Notes: generated by a model not told the origin, from the sequence alone. Positions 1 through 12,683 are shown, numbered from the stretch's first letter. The stretch is 64,000 bases of DNA from Agapanthus africanus (GCA_030015575.1 CM057346.1:113627899-113691898), one strand, 5' to 3'. Numbers and translations are program-made.

Positions 1-1156
1 ACTTGCTCCTGATGGGGATTTAACCCTTCAGATAAAGCAACTAAAGTCCATACTTTGTTGGTGTATAAGGATTCCATCTCAGATCACTAAGCATCCATCC
101 ATTCTTACAGAGTCCCACTCCTGACGGCTTGCTCGAAACTAGTTAGGTCATCATCTCAAGATGCAATCCTCGCTCCCACTGTCATAAAGAAACCGAAGTA
201 TCTCTCAAGTGGATGAGAAACCCTACCAGATCGGCGGAGAGGCTAAGGTTCGTTGGAAACAATTGAATCCTCCGGGTTTACCAAATCATTAGCTGCAGTT
301 TGTATAGCTGAAACTCTTTCCAGTTCTACCTCATGACCAATAATTTCTTCACAAGAAATTCGCTTTCACAAGGGTGACATGCTGAGAAACAAAACATCTT
401 TTGTTTCTCGGTTTGGTAGACGATATTCCCTTGCGAATGCTTAGGATATCCAACAAACTTCCACAGAACCGACTTTGCCTCGAGCTTGTCCGGATTTTTC
501 TTTTTAGACATAGGCCGGACAACCCCAAATCTTAACAAACTTAAGATATGGGCTCTTCCTTTTCCATATCACATATGAAGTGGTAAGCAACTGATTTGAT
601 TTGAACCCTATTCAATAGGTATGCAGCTTCTCAAGTGCATAACTCCCAAAAGGAAATAGGAAACTCAGTAGTACTCATCATAGAGCGCACCATATCAAAT
701 AGGGTGTGATTGCTCCGCCCTGATACACCGACATGCTGTGGTGTATATGGAGGAGTAATGCTGAGAGAGAATCTCATTCTCCTTTAGAATAGTCCAGGAA
801 TCCCGTGCTCAAGTATTCTGCTCCTTGATCTCATCAATGGACATAATAATTATACCCATTTTTGGTTCTCTACTTCTAACTTATATTCTGTGATTATCTC
901 AAAAGTTTCGGACTTGTGTTTCAACAGGAACACATGTCTGAATCTTAAGAGATCATCAGTGAATGTAATGAAGTACAAAGAACCGGTCCTGGCATGTGTA
1001 GACAGGGGACCTTCATACATCAGCATGTATCAATCCCAAGAGTTCACTAACTCTTTCGCTGTTTCCAATAAATGGAGCTGTGGTCATCTTATCTCTGTGA
1101 CATGACCGACAAGTTTCACAAGATGTAAATTCAAACTAATTTAAATATGCATCTAT
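1..1156 (-). mobile_element. Element B (Ty1/copia, Angela type), left segment: RT start and integrase remains
   Basis: Minus-strand copia polyprotein remains. Reading leftwards from 1156 the sequence encodes the integrase core and the integrase C-terminal region (about 330-540, with the KFVGYPKHSQG stretch typical of copia integrase). It then runs into the start of reverse transcriptase at the window edge. It is closely related to the same regions of H (63000-64000) and C (51000-52200). The segment stops at the target duplication TCTAT (1152-1156), where element A is inserted, and resumes at 14729. The element is broken in several places and its 3' LTR lies left of the window. Assignment to copia is certain from homology inside the window. 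The Angela label rests on the LTR start motif and polyprotein style. Confidence 0.88.
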
Positions 1157-3201
1157 TGTTAGTGTATATGCCCTAGAGGCCATTACTGTATCATACTAGT
1201 TTGTATATTACTTGATGGAAGCTTGGGATATTCATAGTTGTATATACAATCTTGCTCGAAATGGTAGTATGCTACTTGGTTTGTCTCTGCTTTAATATGT
1301 GCATGTATTTCTTTTAGCATATTGCTGATATACATATTAGTATAGCCCTTAGGATCTTTGCTTGATTACCAGCGTTGTGATGGCGCTCACACTCGTGGGA
1401 GCTGGGTGATCTATAAGCACATCCTTATACAGGTCCCTAGTCGTTGGACTATCGAGACAGGGCATCGATACTCCGGAGTAGACTAGCGTATGCACTTCTC
1501 ATCCCAGCGTAGGAGACGGTCTGTCCCACAGCCGTCAGTACGTCGTACTTGAGATAGTATGCGGGTGCTCGTTAGGTTACGAGTACACTGGACAGGACTC
1601 GTCGGGAACTGATTGGTTGATACTATACCTATCGTCAGTCATCAGTTCCCAGGTGACATGAGTACAGCTTAGTCCGCTGACTTGACACCGTCACTTCACC
1701 TCGAGTGTGTTCCCACTGCACTTTGATTACTACCCTACCACGGCTCAAAGGAGTCGTGCAAACAGGTAGTTTTTGGGTGCAGTCCCGAAGCACTTGGAGG
1801 CAGTGACGGTTAGACAGGATTCGTCTCTCCCGGTATTGGGGGTTGACATCGTGCTGTGTCCAGGAGAGCCATTACATGAGTAGTCCCTGGCCAGGACAAG
1901 CAAGATATACTGGTAGGTTTCCAGTGTTATCTCAGGGTGTTCTGGGCTACACTCCGACACGACTTGTACCGCTATTAGGGGACTGACGTTCACCGCCCCC
2001 TAGGCCCACCATGCGATGTATCAGACGAACAGACCGAACTGTACAGAGACTGTCACATACAGGCTCAGTAGGAGTTCAGATAGGGTTCACCTCGTCAGTC
2101 TTCTTATCGGCATCTACCTGGGGACCGTTACGTACAGCTAGTGCCGCTTGCGGTCTGTGGTTAAACCCACTGCCAGCGTAGTGTCGAGTCTTTAGAGTCC
2201 CACACAGAGAGCTATTCGCCTTTAGGCAAAATGAGTAGAGGTCGCATGGTTTTGCGACATGGTTCGTTCACATCCGCGCACTTGTGCACGTTTGCTGTCT
2301 GGACAGCTTATACTAGCGGGTTTTGGTTTAAGCCGGATCCTAGTATATGATTTGGGATTGGTTTTATCTCATTGTATTCGTGTTCCTCGGATCACGAATA
2401 TGGGTGCGTATGCACAGTTGCTTGAGACAGAGGGAGAGGACTTTGATTAGGGTTAATGACCATTGTCATTTTATTAACCCTAATGCTTATGTGTGTATTA
2501 TGGTTAATTGATATTAGTTTAATATAATTGTGCATGGTTATGGTTGTTGACCATTTGACCTCCTTGACTTGTTGACCTAGGTTGACACTTTGACCATCAT
2601 CATTTCATTTGGAAGATGCTCTTTGATCCTTGCAATTTGCATTAAAAATGAAATGATAATTGTCATGTCTTGATTAACCATGACAATTATCTAGCTAATT
2701 ATCAATTTATAATAATTCACACATATATGTGAGAATGGTTCATTTTTCTCTCATTCTATTATTTACTTTCTCTCTCTTGTTCTTCCTCTCCCTCAAGCTC
2801 TCCCCTCTCATGTGTTGAGAAACACTTGAGCTTGAGAAAAACCACTTCTTGATAATCTCTACTCTTATCTAGGGTTCTAGGATTAGCACTTCTAGCACCC
2901 TAGTTACTTCTAGCTTGGAGTTGAAGCCAAAGGTCGAGGCTTTCGGGTGGATCCTTCTTCGACGTGAGAAGAAGACAAAGGTGATCCCTTTATACTACTC
3001 CAAGGAGCAAGGAGAGAAGGACATAAAGCCCTAGGTATAACCGTTCTAACCCTTAGCTAGTTTCTAGTTAGCTTTAGCTTGTTTTTGTTTAGCAAAGATC
3101 CTTCTTTGTCTAGTCCATGTTGCCTATAGTTGATAAAAATTTGATTTTTATTCCGTTTTCCGCCTCCCCGTAAGTACCGGGGTGGGCAACGTGGACTTAC
3201 A
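1157..3201 (+). repeat. 5' LTR of element A
   Basis: 2045 bp, from TGTTAGTGTATATG to GACTTACA. It carries the ATGCCCTAGAGGC motif near its start that is familiar from BARE/Angela LTRs. Palindromic stretches sit at 2294-2307 (GCTGTC/GACAGC arms), 2311-2345 (TACTAG/CTAGTA arms) and 2375-2400 (TATTCGTG/CACGAATA arms). A pyrimidine-rich tract (about 2745-2810) follows an AT-rich stretch that may hold the core promoter. It matches the copy at 12684-14728 over its full length. Confidence 0.95.
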
Positions 3202-3202
3202 G

Positions 3203-3214
3203 TGGTATCAGAGC
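3203..3214 (+). other. Primer binding site of element A (initiator Met-tRNA)
   Basis: TGGTATCAGAGC, complementary to the 3' end of plant initiator methionine tRNA, starts two bases after the 5' LTR. This is where minus-strand DNA synthesis is primed. Confidence 0.93.
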
Positions 3215-4544
3215 CTAACTAAACATAAACTAGCTAGGTAGTAAAGTGTATGGAAGTTCGAATCGGAAAAATCGAAAAACCGAGTTTTCAAAACCCTAAC
3301 TTTCTGTTAAAATTTTTTCTGTTCAAAACAAAATAAATCATACTCCAAAAATCATCTCAGGGTTTTGTGAAGAAAGCCACCAAAAACGATCCAGAGATTC
3401 GCTCAAAGACCCGCGGTTCTGCGGCAATAGCTTACCGCGGCCGTTTTGGCTCGGCTCTGGGTCGAGTTTGGTGCAGTGTCTTTCTGGCTTGGTTTTGGGA
3501 TTTTTAAGATGGTTTGTATGTGCCTAGATTTTCCAGAATAGAAATTTGTTTTTGGGGGCCTATAAATCCGTATTTTTTATCGAACTTCACTACACTTTGA
3601 CTAAAGGGTTATATCTGTGATGTTTATGTGTATTAAACGTCGGCCAATCGCTATATGTCGATTAGTCGGGGTTATACATATCTGTGATCTGTGTTTGATG
3701 ATGGTATGTGTATATGAATGTGTTGGATTGTCGCGGGTGAATAGCCGGGGTGGATGTGAGATGAGTGTTTCTTTTTCTTTCATTCATTGTAATATGTAAA
3801 TTGATGTAATAATATTTGTATGGCAGCACAACCGGGTCGGGGTTGTAGCCGTCATTGTATAATTCTTTTTACTGTTTTTGCTCCTAGGATAGACCCATGG
3901 AGGGGGTGCACAAACTACCGGGTATCTCGAAGTGCCGAGTGGCCTACTCACGGTGTTGAAGGAGGTTGCTTCGCTTCGGGTACTTGGCGGGTAGTTTGCC
4001 GCACCCGTAGGGGTCTTGGGTGGGGTATTTGGCTATTCACCGCGACCGTGTAATCATCTTTTCGTTGCAGACTCGAACGGATTGCGGATTCCTAGTATAT
4101 CCAATGTATTCATCTGTGATCTGTAATGTCTATCATTACTATATACTTATATATGATAACTATTTAGGCGTTGCTTATGTTTTACAGCCGCGCTAGCCCA
4201 GCCCCCGCTCTGTCGTTAGTTAAGTAACCTAACGGGTGATGACGGGGCTCCGTGGCGAATGCGAATGGCATAAGCATACGTCATATTTTGGTTGTTTTCT
4301 GCAATGGTAGGATTAAATGATGGGACGCATTAAAAGAACTAATGCAAGAAAATAAACCAAGTAAAAGTCGATTGGAACACTTTGAAAAACCACTCGGTTC
4401 TTTTCAAAACTAAACTTTTAAACGCGGAGCTTGAACCACTCCTTTTAAAAGCTATCTCGTTCTATCGATTATATCAAGTTCACTACGTTCACGGTTTCGC
4501 CAAAACCATTTGTAGCCCTCCGTCATTCCACATGAATGGTCAAA

Positions 4545-4765
4545 AGTATTCAAGCTATGTATTTTGGCCAAAGTCAAGGCATAGTGATTGGTAGCTATTG
4601 GGTATTCATGTGCAGCATAGATAGATGCGTTGGTTTGGGACAGTCGTGCCGCCATTTTGGCCAAAGTCAAGGGTAGGTACGGGTGGGTCCAAATTAACCA
4701 GGAGAATGATGGGTAGAACTTGACATGTGACTTATGTATTTTGGCCAAAGTCATGGTCATAAGAG
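4545..4765 (+). other. Three repeated stem-loops in the leader of A
   Basis: The core TTTTGGCCAAAGTCAAGG or a near copy occurs at 4561-4578, 4654-4672 and 4738-4756, spaced 93 and 84 bases apart. Each is enclosed by complementary arms, for example CTATG/CATAG at the first and CTTATG/CATAAG at the third. Inside the core, TTGGC can pair with GTCAA around CAAA. The same trio, with a different but internally shared core, lies at the equivalent place in B, C and F. The function is unknown; a packaging, dimerisation or translation signal is possible. Confidence 0.75.
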
Positions 4766-5260
4766 CATGGGGAAAAAATCCACATCGGGAGTTTCATAAG
4801 TACTGAAACTTGCTAGCGCTGCATATCATTTGGAGTGTGATAATTCTGGTAGGATTCCTTCGGTTTTATCACGCGATGATATTTGGATCCCGATCCTACT
4901 GTGAGTATATGCTACTCCTCGGGAAAACTCTCATTAACGATCAATGCTATAAACTTAGTAGGTGTCTAGAAAGGTGTTAGCGGGGCTACGCCCACAGGGA
5001 AAAGAGGTTACTTAATTAAGGAACTTCGCGAAAGCGTTGGAAAACCTCCCTCGAAGTACCGACACTGGCCTGGCTGAACGGTTAAGCAAGTATTGTACGG
5101 TGAGATTGATCCCGACTAATCCTTTCTTTACGGTTTGAGAAGGGATTCGAGAGACAGTGGGAGCCATCCTGTTTAGACAAACTAAAAACCACTCTAAACT
5201 TGCAAGAGCATCATGCTAAAGTGTTTCTTTTCTCTCTCCTAATTGCAGCGACCATTCAAT

Positions 5261-7440
5261 ATGACCGGACTTAAGTTATTACTAGATAAAAACATATTGA
5301 CAGGGCCAAACTACAAAGATTGGCTCAGGAATGTCAAGATGACAATCACTTACGACAAGTTGGGGTATGTCCTTACAACCAAAGCTCCTCCTGTCCCAGG
5401 TCCCAAAACCAGTGTCGCGGATAGGGAAATCCGTAAGACATGGGAAATAGATTGCGCGAAGGCCAAATGCCTCGTACTTGTCTCGATGGACAACGAACAT
5501 CAGAGGAGGCACGAGAATATGGACCTAGAGTCCATATTTCTTCATACAAAAGAACTGTATGGAGAGCAGTCTCGTATCGCCAGATACGAAGTGTCGAAGA
5601 AGTTGTTTTTGGCAAGGTTGGCCGTCGGATCATCGGTAGCAGAACACGTGCTTAAGATGATTGGCTACATAGAGGAGCTCGCGGACCTTGGGACCACGTT
5701 GGAGAATGAACTCTATACTGATTTGATTCTCCAGTCCCTTCCTTCCACTTACGCCCAGTTTATCCTTAACTTCAACATCCAAGGAAAGGAGGTTGAACTT
5801 TTCGAACTTCTGAACATGTTGAGGAGTGCTGAGGGCACCCTACAGAAGGGTAGGGAGACATCCACTTTGTTTGTAGGAGGATCTTCCTCTTCTAGGTCCA
5901 GGGCGAAAGCCAAGGGCAAGAAGAAGAAAGCCCCCGCTAAACCAAGAGGCGGTGTCAGTAAAGTGGATATGAAGGGAAAAGGAAAAGCAACAAAGGTAGT
6001 AGGAAAGCTGGTGGGGAAGGAAGAATGCTTCTACTGTCACAAAAGTGGTCACTGGAAACAGGATTGCAAGGCTTGGAAGGCCAGAACACAGGATTTGAAG
6101 CGAGTTGCGGCTTCAGCTTCAGGTGTGTATGTTATTGAAAACTATCTATCAATAAACTCTACATCCTGGGTATTGGATACCAGATCAGGATCTCATATCT
6201 GTAATTCTTTGCAGGCGTTGAGAAAGCGTAGAGTTTTGAAGGCAGGTGACATGACCCTCAGAGTTGCAAACGGTGCTGGCATGGATGCTGAGGCCGTAGG
6301 GGACTATCACCTGGGATTGTCGGATGGACACTTTTTGGTTTTGCGTAGTTGTTATTATGTACCAAATGCAACCTGTAATATCATTTCTGTATCTTTATTA
6401 TCTAAAGAAGGTTATGAATTTGCATTTGTATGTAATGTAGTGAACATTCACCTTAATCAAGTTTTGATTGGGTCAGGTACATTGAACAACGGTATATACG
6501 TATTAAACCAACCACAGATTTTCAATGTCCAGAATACACACAAAAGAAAGTCTCCAGAAATCAATAAAACTTTCTTATGGCATTGTAGACTGGGTCACAT
6601 CAATGAGAGAAGGTTGACTAAGTTACATACAGAAGGATATTTGGATCCGTTCGAATATCAATCGTATGCAACTTGTTAATCCTGTCTCAAGGGAAAGATG
6701 ACAAAGACTCCGTTCACTGGACACGGAGTAAGAGCGAGCGAGCTCTTGGGACTAGTACACAGCGACGTGTGCGGTCCAATGTCTACACATGCACGAAGCG
6801 GTTATTCTTACTTCATTACTTTTACGGATGACTTTTCAAGGTACGTTTATGTCTTCTTAATGAAACATAAATCCGAGGCTTTTGAAAAATTCCAGGAATA
6901 TAAGAATGAAGTAGAAAAACAAACAGGCAAAAGTATCAAGGCACTGAGATCTGATCGAGGTGGTGAATACTTGAGTGCCGAGTTCCTGGGTTACTTAAAA
7001 GAGAATGGAATTCTCTCTCAGCTTACTTCTCCATACACTCCGCAACATAACGGTGTATCGAAGAGACAGAACCGAACCCTATTAGATATGGTACGGTCCA
7101 TGATGAGTAACGCTGAGTTACCGCGATCGTTCTGGGGATATGCGCTAGAATCAGCTGCATACCTTTTGAACCGAGTTCCAACTAAGACTGTGCCTACTAC
7201 ACCATATCAGATGTGGTGTGGGAAGAGACCCTATCTTAATCACATTAAGATATGGGGATGTCCAGCTTTTGTAAAAAAGCAGCATGCGGACAAGCTCGAG
7301 GCACGCTCAGTACAGTGCAAGTTTGTGGGATATCCAAGGAACTCCAAGGGATATTTCTTCTATTGCGAAGAGGAACAAAAGGTGTTTGTTTCTCGCCATG
7401 CCCACTTTCTAGAATACCAGTTCATAGAGTACAGTGCAAG
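5261..7440 (+). pseudogene. Gag, protease and integrase remains of element A
   Basis: The first in-frame ATG is at 5261 (MTGLKLLLDKN). Residues about 1-200 are a copia Gag with the motifs typical of the family (LILQSLPSTYAQFI, ELLNMLRSAEGTL). A basic Lys/Arg-rich stretch follows, then a CCHC zinc knuckle at about residues 256-269 (CFYCHKSGHWKQDC). The aspartic-protease region starts about residue 303. The integrase zinc-binding segment (WHCRLGHIN) and the integrase core with its IHSDV-like and RSDRGGEY motifs follow, ending in the KFVGYP region. Gag would form the particle, protease would cleave the polyprotein and integrase would insert the DNA copy. The reading frame is broken in this copy and is treated as a fossil. 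It is the only gag in the copia elements of the window. Confidence 0.85.
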
Positions 7441-9538
7441 TTTGTTTCTCGCCATGCCCACGTTGCGACCCCCGGTTCTTACGGGGAGGCGGAAACGGTA
7501 TAAAAATCAAATTTTTAGCGCATGGGGCAACATGGACTAACAAAGTCGGGATCTTTTCCTAAACTAAAACTAGCAAACAAGCTAAAGAGAGTTAGCTACT
7601 CGGAAAGATGGTTATACCTAAACTTGAACTCCTTCTTCTTTAAACTTTGTAGAGGTTGATGGTTCTTTCCTCGTCGCCTTCTTCCGTCAAAGATGGATCC
7701 ACCTGAGGGTTCAACCTTCGGGCTCTTTCTCGAACTTTGAGTGAACTAGAATCTCCGGCTTGCTAAACCCTTGATCTTAGAGTGAGTAGAGAGTGTCTAG
7801 GGGTTGTTTTCTTTTCAAGGAGAGGGATTCTCAACACATGAGAAGGATTCTCCTTGAGCTTGAGGAAGAAGAAGATGAAGTGAGGAGAGAGAATGATTAT
7901 GATAGAATGAGCTCTCTTTTTCCTTTTGCAACCATATCAAAAAGAAAAAGAATTATCTAAATGATAATAATAATTCAAATGAGAATAGTTGATGGTTGTT
8001 TTGGAATGACCGCTATCTTACTTCATTAAATGAAATGTAAGCTAGAATCAAGGAGCATCCTTGCAAAGTAATGATGATGGTCAAACATTCAACCATGGTC
8101 AACAAGTCAACCATGGTCAACAAGTCAACAAAACCAACCATAACATAATTTTCATTTAATTACTATTATTAATTGATAATCCATAAATCCATTAGGGTTT
8201 GGAAAAAGACGACTGTCAACTGTGCATACGCACCCGTTCCGAAACCCTAATGAAAAACTTCTTCCTCTGCCTCAAACAACTGTGCATACACACTTGCATT
8301 CTCGTTCCGAGGAACAAGAATACTGAGAGATAAAAGCAACCCCAAAACGTATACCAGTATCTGGCTCAAACCAGAGCCAGCCAGTAATATCCGTCCGGAC
8401 TCCAAACGTGCACAAGTGCGCGGATGAGAACGAACCCTGTCGCAAAACCATGCGACCTCTACTCTGTTTTGCCCAGAGGCGAAAACCCTCTGTGTGGGAC
8501 TCTAAAGACTCGACACTACGTTGGCAGTGGGTTTAACCACAGACCGCAAGCGGCACTAGCTGTGCGTAACGGTCCCCAGGTAGATGCCGACAAGAAGGCT
8601 GACGAGGTGAACCCCATCTGAACTCCTACTGAGTCTGAATGTGACATTCTCCGTACAGTCCGGTCTGTTCTTCTGATACATCGCATGTCGGGCCTAGGGG
8701 GCGGTAAAACGTCAGTCCCCCAATAGCGGTACAAGTCGTGTCGGAGTGAAGCCCAAAACACCCTGAGATAACACTGGAAGCCTACCAGTATATCTCGCTT
8801 GCCCTGGCCAGGGACTACTCGTGTAATGGCTCTCCTAGACACAGCGCGATGTCAACCCCCAATACCGGGAGAGACGAATCCTGTCTAACCGTCACTGCCT
8901 CCAAGTGCTTCGGGACTGCACCCAACCACTACCTGTTTGCACGACTCCTTTGAGCCGTGGTAGGGTAGTGATCAAAGTGCAGTAGGAACACACTCGAGGC
9001 GAAGTGCCAGTGTCAAGTCAGCGGACTAAGCTGTACTCATGTCACCTGGGAACTGATAACTGACGATAGATATAATACCAATCTGTCAGTTCCCGACGAG
9101 TCCTGTCCAGTGTACTCGTAACCTAACGAGCACCCGTATACTATCTTCAGTACGACGTACTGATGGCTGTAGAACAGACCATCTCCCACACTGGGATGAG
9201 AAGCGCATACGCTAGTCTACTCCGGAGTATCGATGCCCTGTCTCGATAGTCCTGCGACTAGGGACCTGTGTAAGGATGTGCTTATAGATTACCCAGCCCC
9301 CACTAGTGTGACTGCCATCACAACGCTGGTAATCAAGCAAAGATCCTAAGGGCTCCACTAATGCGTATAGGTGATATCGCAAAATAAACACATGTACACA
9401 TTGAAGTAGAAACAAACCAAGTAGCATACTACTATATTGAGCAAGATTGTTTATACAAGGTGAATATCCCAAGCTTCCATTAAGTAATATACAAACTAGT
9501 ATGATACAGTAATGGCCTCTAGGGCATATACACTAACA
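7441..9538 (-). repeat. Inverted A-type LTR inside element A
   Basis: A nearly full-length LTR of the same family as the ends of A, in opposite orientation. Its start (TGTTAGTG read on the minus strand) lies at 9538. At the other end (about 7441-7500) it matches the LTR terminus only approximately. No 5-bp target duplication brackets it, so it does not look like a simple solo-LTR insertion. Next to the left junction, short stretches of the neighbouring integrase sequence occur twice, which suggests patchy repair synthesis. Left boundary uncertain by about 20 bases. Confidence 0.8.
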
Positions 9539-9763
9539 GGTGATGCCTCATACATTCTGGGTATCCGGATCTACTGTGACAGATCCAAGAGGATATGAGG
9601 ACTTTCACAGTCCAGGTACATCGACACCATACTGAAGAGATTCAGTATGGAAGATTCCAAGCGCGGTAATCTACCGGCTTGTCACGGGATCACCCTCTCC
9701 AAAGCGATGTCTCCCAAGACTGATTTGGAGAGGGATCGCATGTCTATTATACCCTACGCTTCT
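9539..9763 (+). pseudogene. Reverse transcriptase remains of element A (first piece)
   Basis: The plus strand encodes the copia stretch DAS-ILGI-Y and downstream RT residues (QSRYIDTILKRFSM-like, LSKAMSPKTDLERDR-like) that match 52690-52915 in element C. It is bounded on the left by the inverted LTR and on the right by the solo LTR. The element is broken here and no function is implied. Confidence 0.8.
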
Positions 9764-11995
9764 TGTAAGTGCACGGCGGCGCCCCGGCCGTCAATCTGAC
9801 GCCGGAATGCGGAAGCGGTGATAAACTTAAATTTTTCTTGAACTGGCAAACCGCCGCGCACTAATACCCGGATCGAACCACTAACTAGTCCTAGCTATCT
9901 ACAAGAATGGGAAGAGAGATATACCGACAGATCCGAGTCCTCCGGTCTTCTCGTCGTCGTCCCGATCTCCTGCGGAAACTCCGGTCTCCACCTCGTCGCC
10001 GGAAGTGCACCACATCGCCTACTTCTTTTACGGGCTCCCACCTCAATGCCGAGGCAACTCAGGCACGAAGCTGGCTAGTCGACGTGCCCAAGATTTACTG
10101 TAGAATGTATAGTAAAAGAAGTCTCACTTTGGGGTATTGGAGATGCCTTTGTGGTGGAGGGATGATACATAGAGTTTGGAGATGAAACTAGTGGGAATTT
10201 TGCCAACATGAAAATGAACCAAAATCCCACCTACACCAAAAATGGCAGCCCACTACATGGCCGGCCAAAACCATATGAGAATGAGAGGGAGAGCCAAACT
10301 CAAGAGGGTTGAATCAAAATCAATAATGCAAGGTGGAGTGTCATGGAAAAAGCAAGTGATGATGAGAGGCAATGATCACTCCCAAAACCAATACACTACT
10401 AACTAATCATCAACAACCATGATGCTTACAAAGTCAAGCCATCATGAAGCTAGAAGTCAAGGTCAATGAGAGACTATCATGATACAACAATAAGCAAAGA
10501 CCCCCTCCACAAATACTTATTTGCAACAATGCAAATAAGCCCTCCTCCACCAATCTTCGGCCAATGAACGATACAAAGGAAATCGGCCGAAACTGAAAGC
10601 AAACTGGCAACTCTAGAAAACTGGTCCCGTAATAAATTACAGGAAAACCCCGATACTGTGCATACACACCCGCATTTGTATTCCGACCGAAATACAAATG
10701 CAATGAGACAAAATCTACACTGTACTATACTAGGATCCGGCTTAAACCAAAGCCGGCTAGTAATATCCGTTCGATCCTGATCCGTGCAATACCGCACGTA
10801 TCTGATCGAACCCTGCCATATATCCATACGGCCTATAGTACAAACTGTCCGATCCTGATCCGTGCAATACCGCACGTATCTGATCGGACCCTGGCATATC
10901 TCCATACGGCCTCTACAACCTTTCGCCCGAAAGCTGAGTAACTGAATGTGGGGGACTCTAAAGACTCGTCAATGCCTTGGTTGTGGATTTAACCACTAGC
11001 ACGTCAGAGGTATAAGCCAATACGTAACGGGCTATCAGGTATTGACTAAAAGGGACGTCTGTGAGCGAACTCAGCCTGACAACCCTACTGAGCCTGTCAG
11101 TGACAATATCCGTACAGTCCGGTCCGTTCGTCTATGAGCATCGCATGGCGGGCCTAGGGGGTTGGTAAAAGTCAGACCCCCAAAAGCGGTACAAGTCGTG
11201 TCGGAGTGTAGCCCAGAACACCCTGAGATACTACTGGAATACCTACCAGTAAATCTCCTTGCCTCGGCCGAGGGCTTCGTGTAATGGCTCTCCTAGACAC
11301 AGCACGACCTCACCCCCAATACCGGGAGAGACGAACCCCTGAAGATACGCTCACTGCCTCCATGTGGCTCGGGACTGTACCCAACTAAAACCTGTTTGCA
11401 CGACTCCTTTGAGCCATGGTAGGGTAGTAATCAAAGTACAGTGGGAACTCACACGAGACAAATGACGATCCCCAGGTCGATGAACTAACCTGCACACATG
11501 TCACCAGGGAACTGCCATCTGACGTCTGGTATATGACCAACTAGCATGTTCCCGGCGAGTCCTGTCCGGTGTACTCATAACCCAATGAGCACCTGTATAC
11601 ATCTTAGGTGATCCAACTGACACCAGTAGCTTGTGAGACCGGCCACCGCCCCTCGTCGGGGTCTCGACTGTATACACTAGTCTACTCTGGAGTATCGATG
11701 CCCTGTCTCGAAACTCACATGACTAGGGACCATTTAAGGATATGCTTATAGACCCCAGCTCCCACTTATATGATCGCCCTCATACTGCTGGTGGTCAAGC
11801 AAGAATCCTAGGGGCTCTATCAACGTGTAATAGCAACTTGTCAGGTCACCTAAAGCAGTACACGATGATAAAGGTAAACCAGATAGCATACTATCATCTC
11901 GAGTAAGACTGTCCTACCGGGATAGGTCCTCCATCAATCATTGCAATCACATACCTGTGACCTAATAATTGACTCTGAGGGCACTATCTCCAACA
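9764..11995 (-). mobile_element. Solo LTR (copia, third LTR type) inserted in element A
   Basis: A 2232-bp LTR in minus orientation. Read on the minus strand it starts TGTTGGAGATAG and ends CACTTACA. A perfect 5-bp target duplication CTTCT flanks it (9759-9763 and 11996-12000). There is no internal region, so this is a solo LTR left by recombination between the two LTRs of a former element. It shares blocks with the other copia LTRs, including the CCCCCAATACCGGGAGAGAC segment near 11310, but also holds its own material such as the 78-bp tandem duplication. Confidence 0.9.
10771..10925 (+). repeat. Tandem duplication, 78-bp unit, in the solo LTR
   Basis: Two adjacent copies of a 78-bp unit (from about 10771 and 10849). 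Each contains the imperfect palindrome GATCCGTGC/GCACGTATC and ends in CCATACGGCC. I do not see this duplication in the other LTRs of the window. Confidence 0.85.
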
Positions 11996-12000
11996 CTTCT

Positions 12001-12669
12001 GCGGTAGGCTCTATAATGTATGCGATGTTGTGTACCAGACCGGATGTGGCTTATGCACTGAGTGTGATAAGCAGGTATCAGTCAAACCCTGGGGAGAAAC
12101 ATTGGATAGCAGTAAAGAACATTCTCAAGTACCTGAGAAGGACTAAGGAGATGTTCTTGGTGTATGGCGGAAAAGACCTCCAGATTGAGGCCTTTGCTGA
12201 CTCCAGCTTCCAGAGTGACAAGGATGATTCCAAGTCCATGTCAGGTTTTGTCTTTACCCTCAATGGAGGGGCGGTGTGTTGGAAGAGCTCCAAACAGGAA
12301 ACCGTTGCTGACTCGACTATGGAACCGGAATACATCGCTGCATCTGATGCCGCAAAAGAAGCTGTCTGGATGAGGAAGTTCTTGAGAGAACTTCAGGTGG
12401 TTCCGTCCATTGTTGACCCAATACCTCTGTATTGCGACAACAACGGGGCTATAGCTTTAGCAAAGGAACCCAGGTCCCATCAGAAATCCAGACACATCTT
12501 GAGGCGGTATCACCTGACCAGGGAGATCGTGGATCGCCAGGAGATCGAGGTTCGGAGGGTTGCTTCAGAAGATAACACAGCAGATCCATTCACCAAGGCC
12601 TTGCCCCAGACTCAGTTCGAGCGGCTGATCGAGATGATAGGTCTTCGATACGCCAGTACATGGCCTTAG
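12001..12669 (+). pseudogene. Reverse transcriptase end and RNase H of element A
   Basis: Continuous copia sequence from the end of reverse transcriptase (MYAMLCTRPDVAYALSVISR) through RNase H. RNase H landmarks are FADSSFQSDKDDSKS, the DSTMEPEYIA stretch with its acidic residue, PLYCDNNGAIALAKEP, and the C-terminal HILRRYHLTREIVD/NTADPFTKALP region. RNase H removes the RNA template during DNA synthesis. The stretch ends at a stop 14 bases before the 3' LTR, directly before the polypurine tract, as is usual for the family. It is part of a broken element. Confidence 0.88.
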
Positions 12670-12671
12670 TG

Positions 12672-12683
12672 CAAGTGGGAGAT
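12672..12683 (+). other. Polypurine tract of element A
   Basis: CAAGTGGGAGAT immediately precedes the 3' LTR and is the expected primer for plus-strand DNA synthesis. The same tract occurs at 53586-53597 (C) and, inverted, next to the LTRs of F and H. Confidence 0.9.

Larger units (their letters stand above)
3202..5260 (+). other. Untranslated leader of element A
   Basis: About 2 kb between primer site and gag without a supported coding frame. It contains a GC-rich inverted repeat near 3410-3450, a stretch (about 3880-4040) whose counterpart is also present in the leaders of B, C and F, and the three stem-loops at 4545-4765. A short polypyrimidine run just precedes gag (about 5225-5240). Confidence 0.8.
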
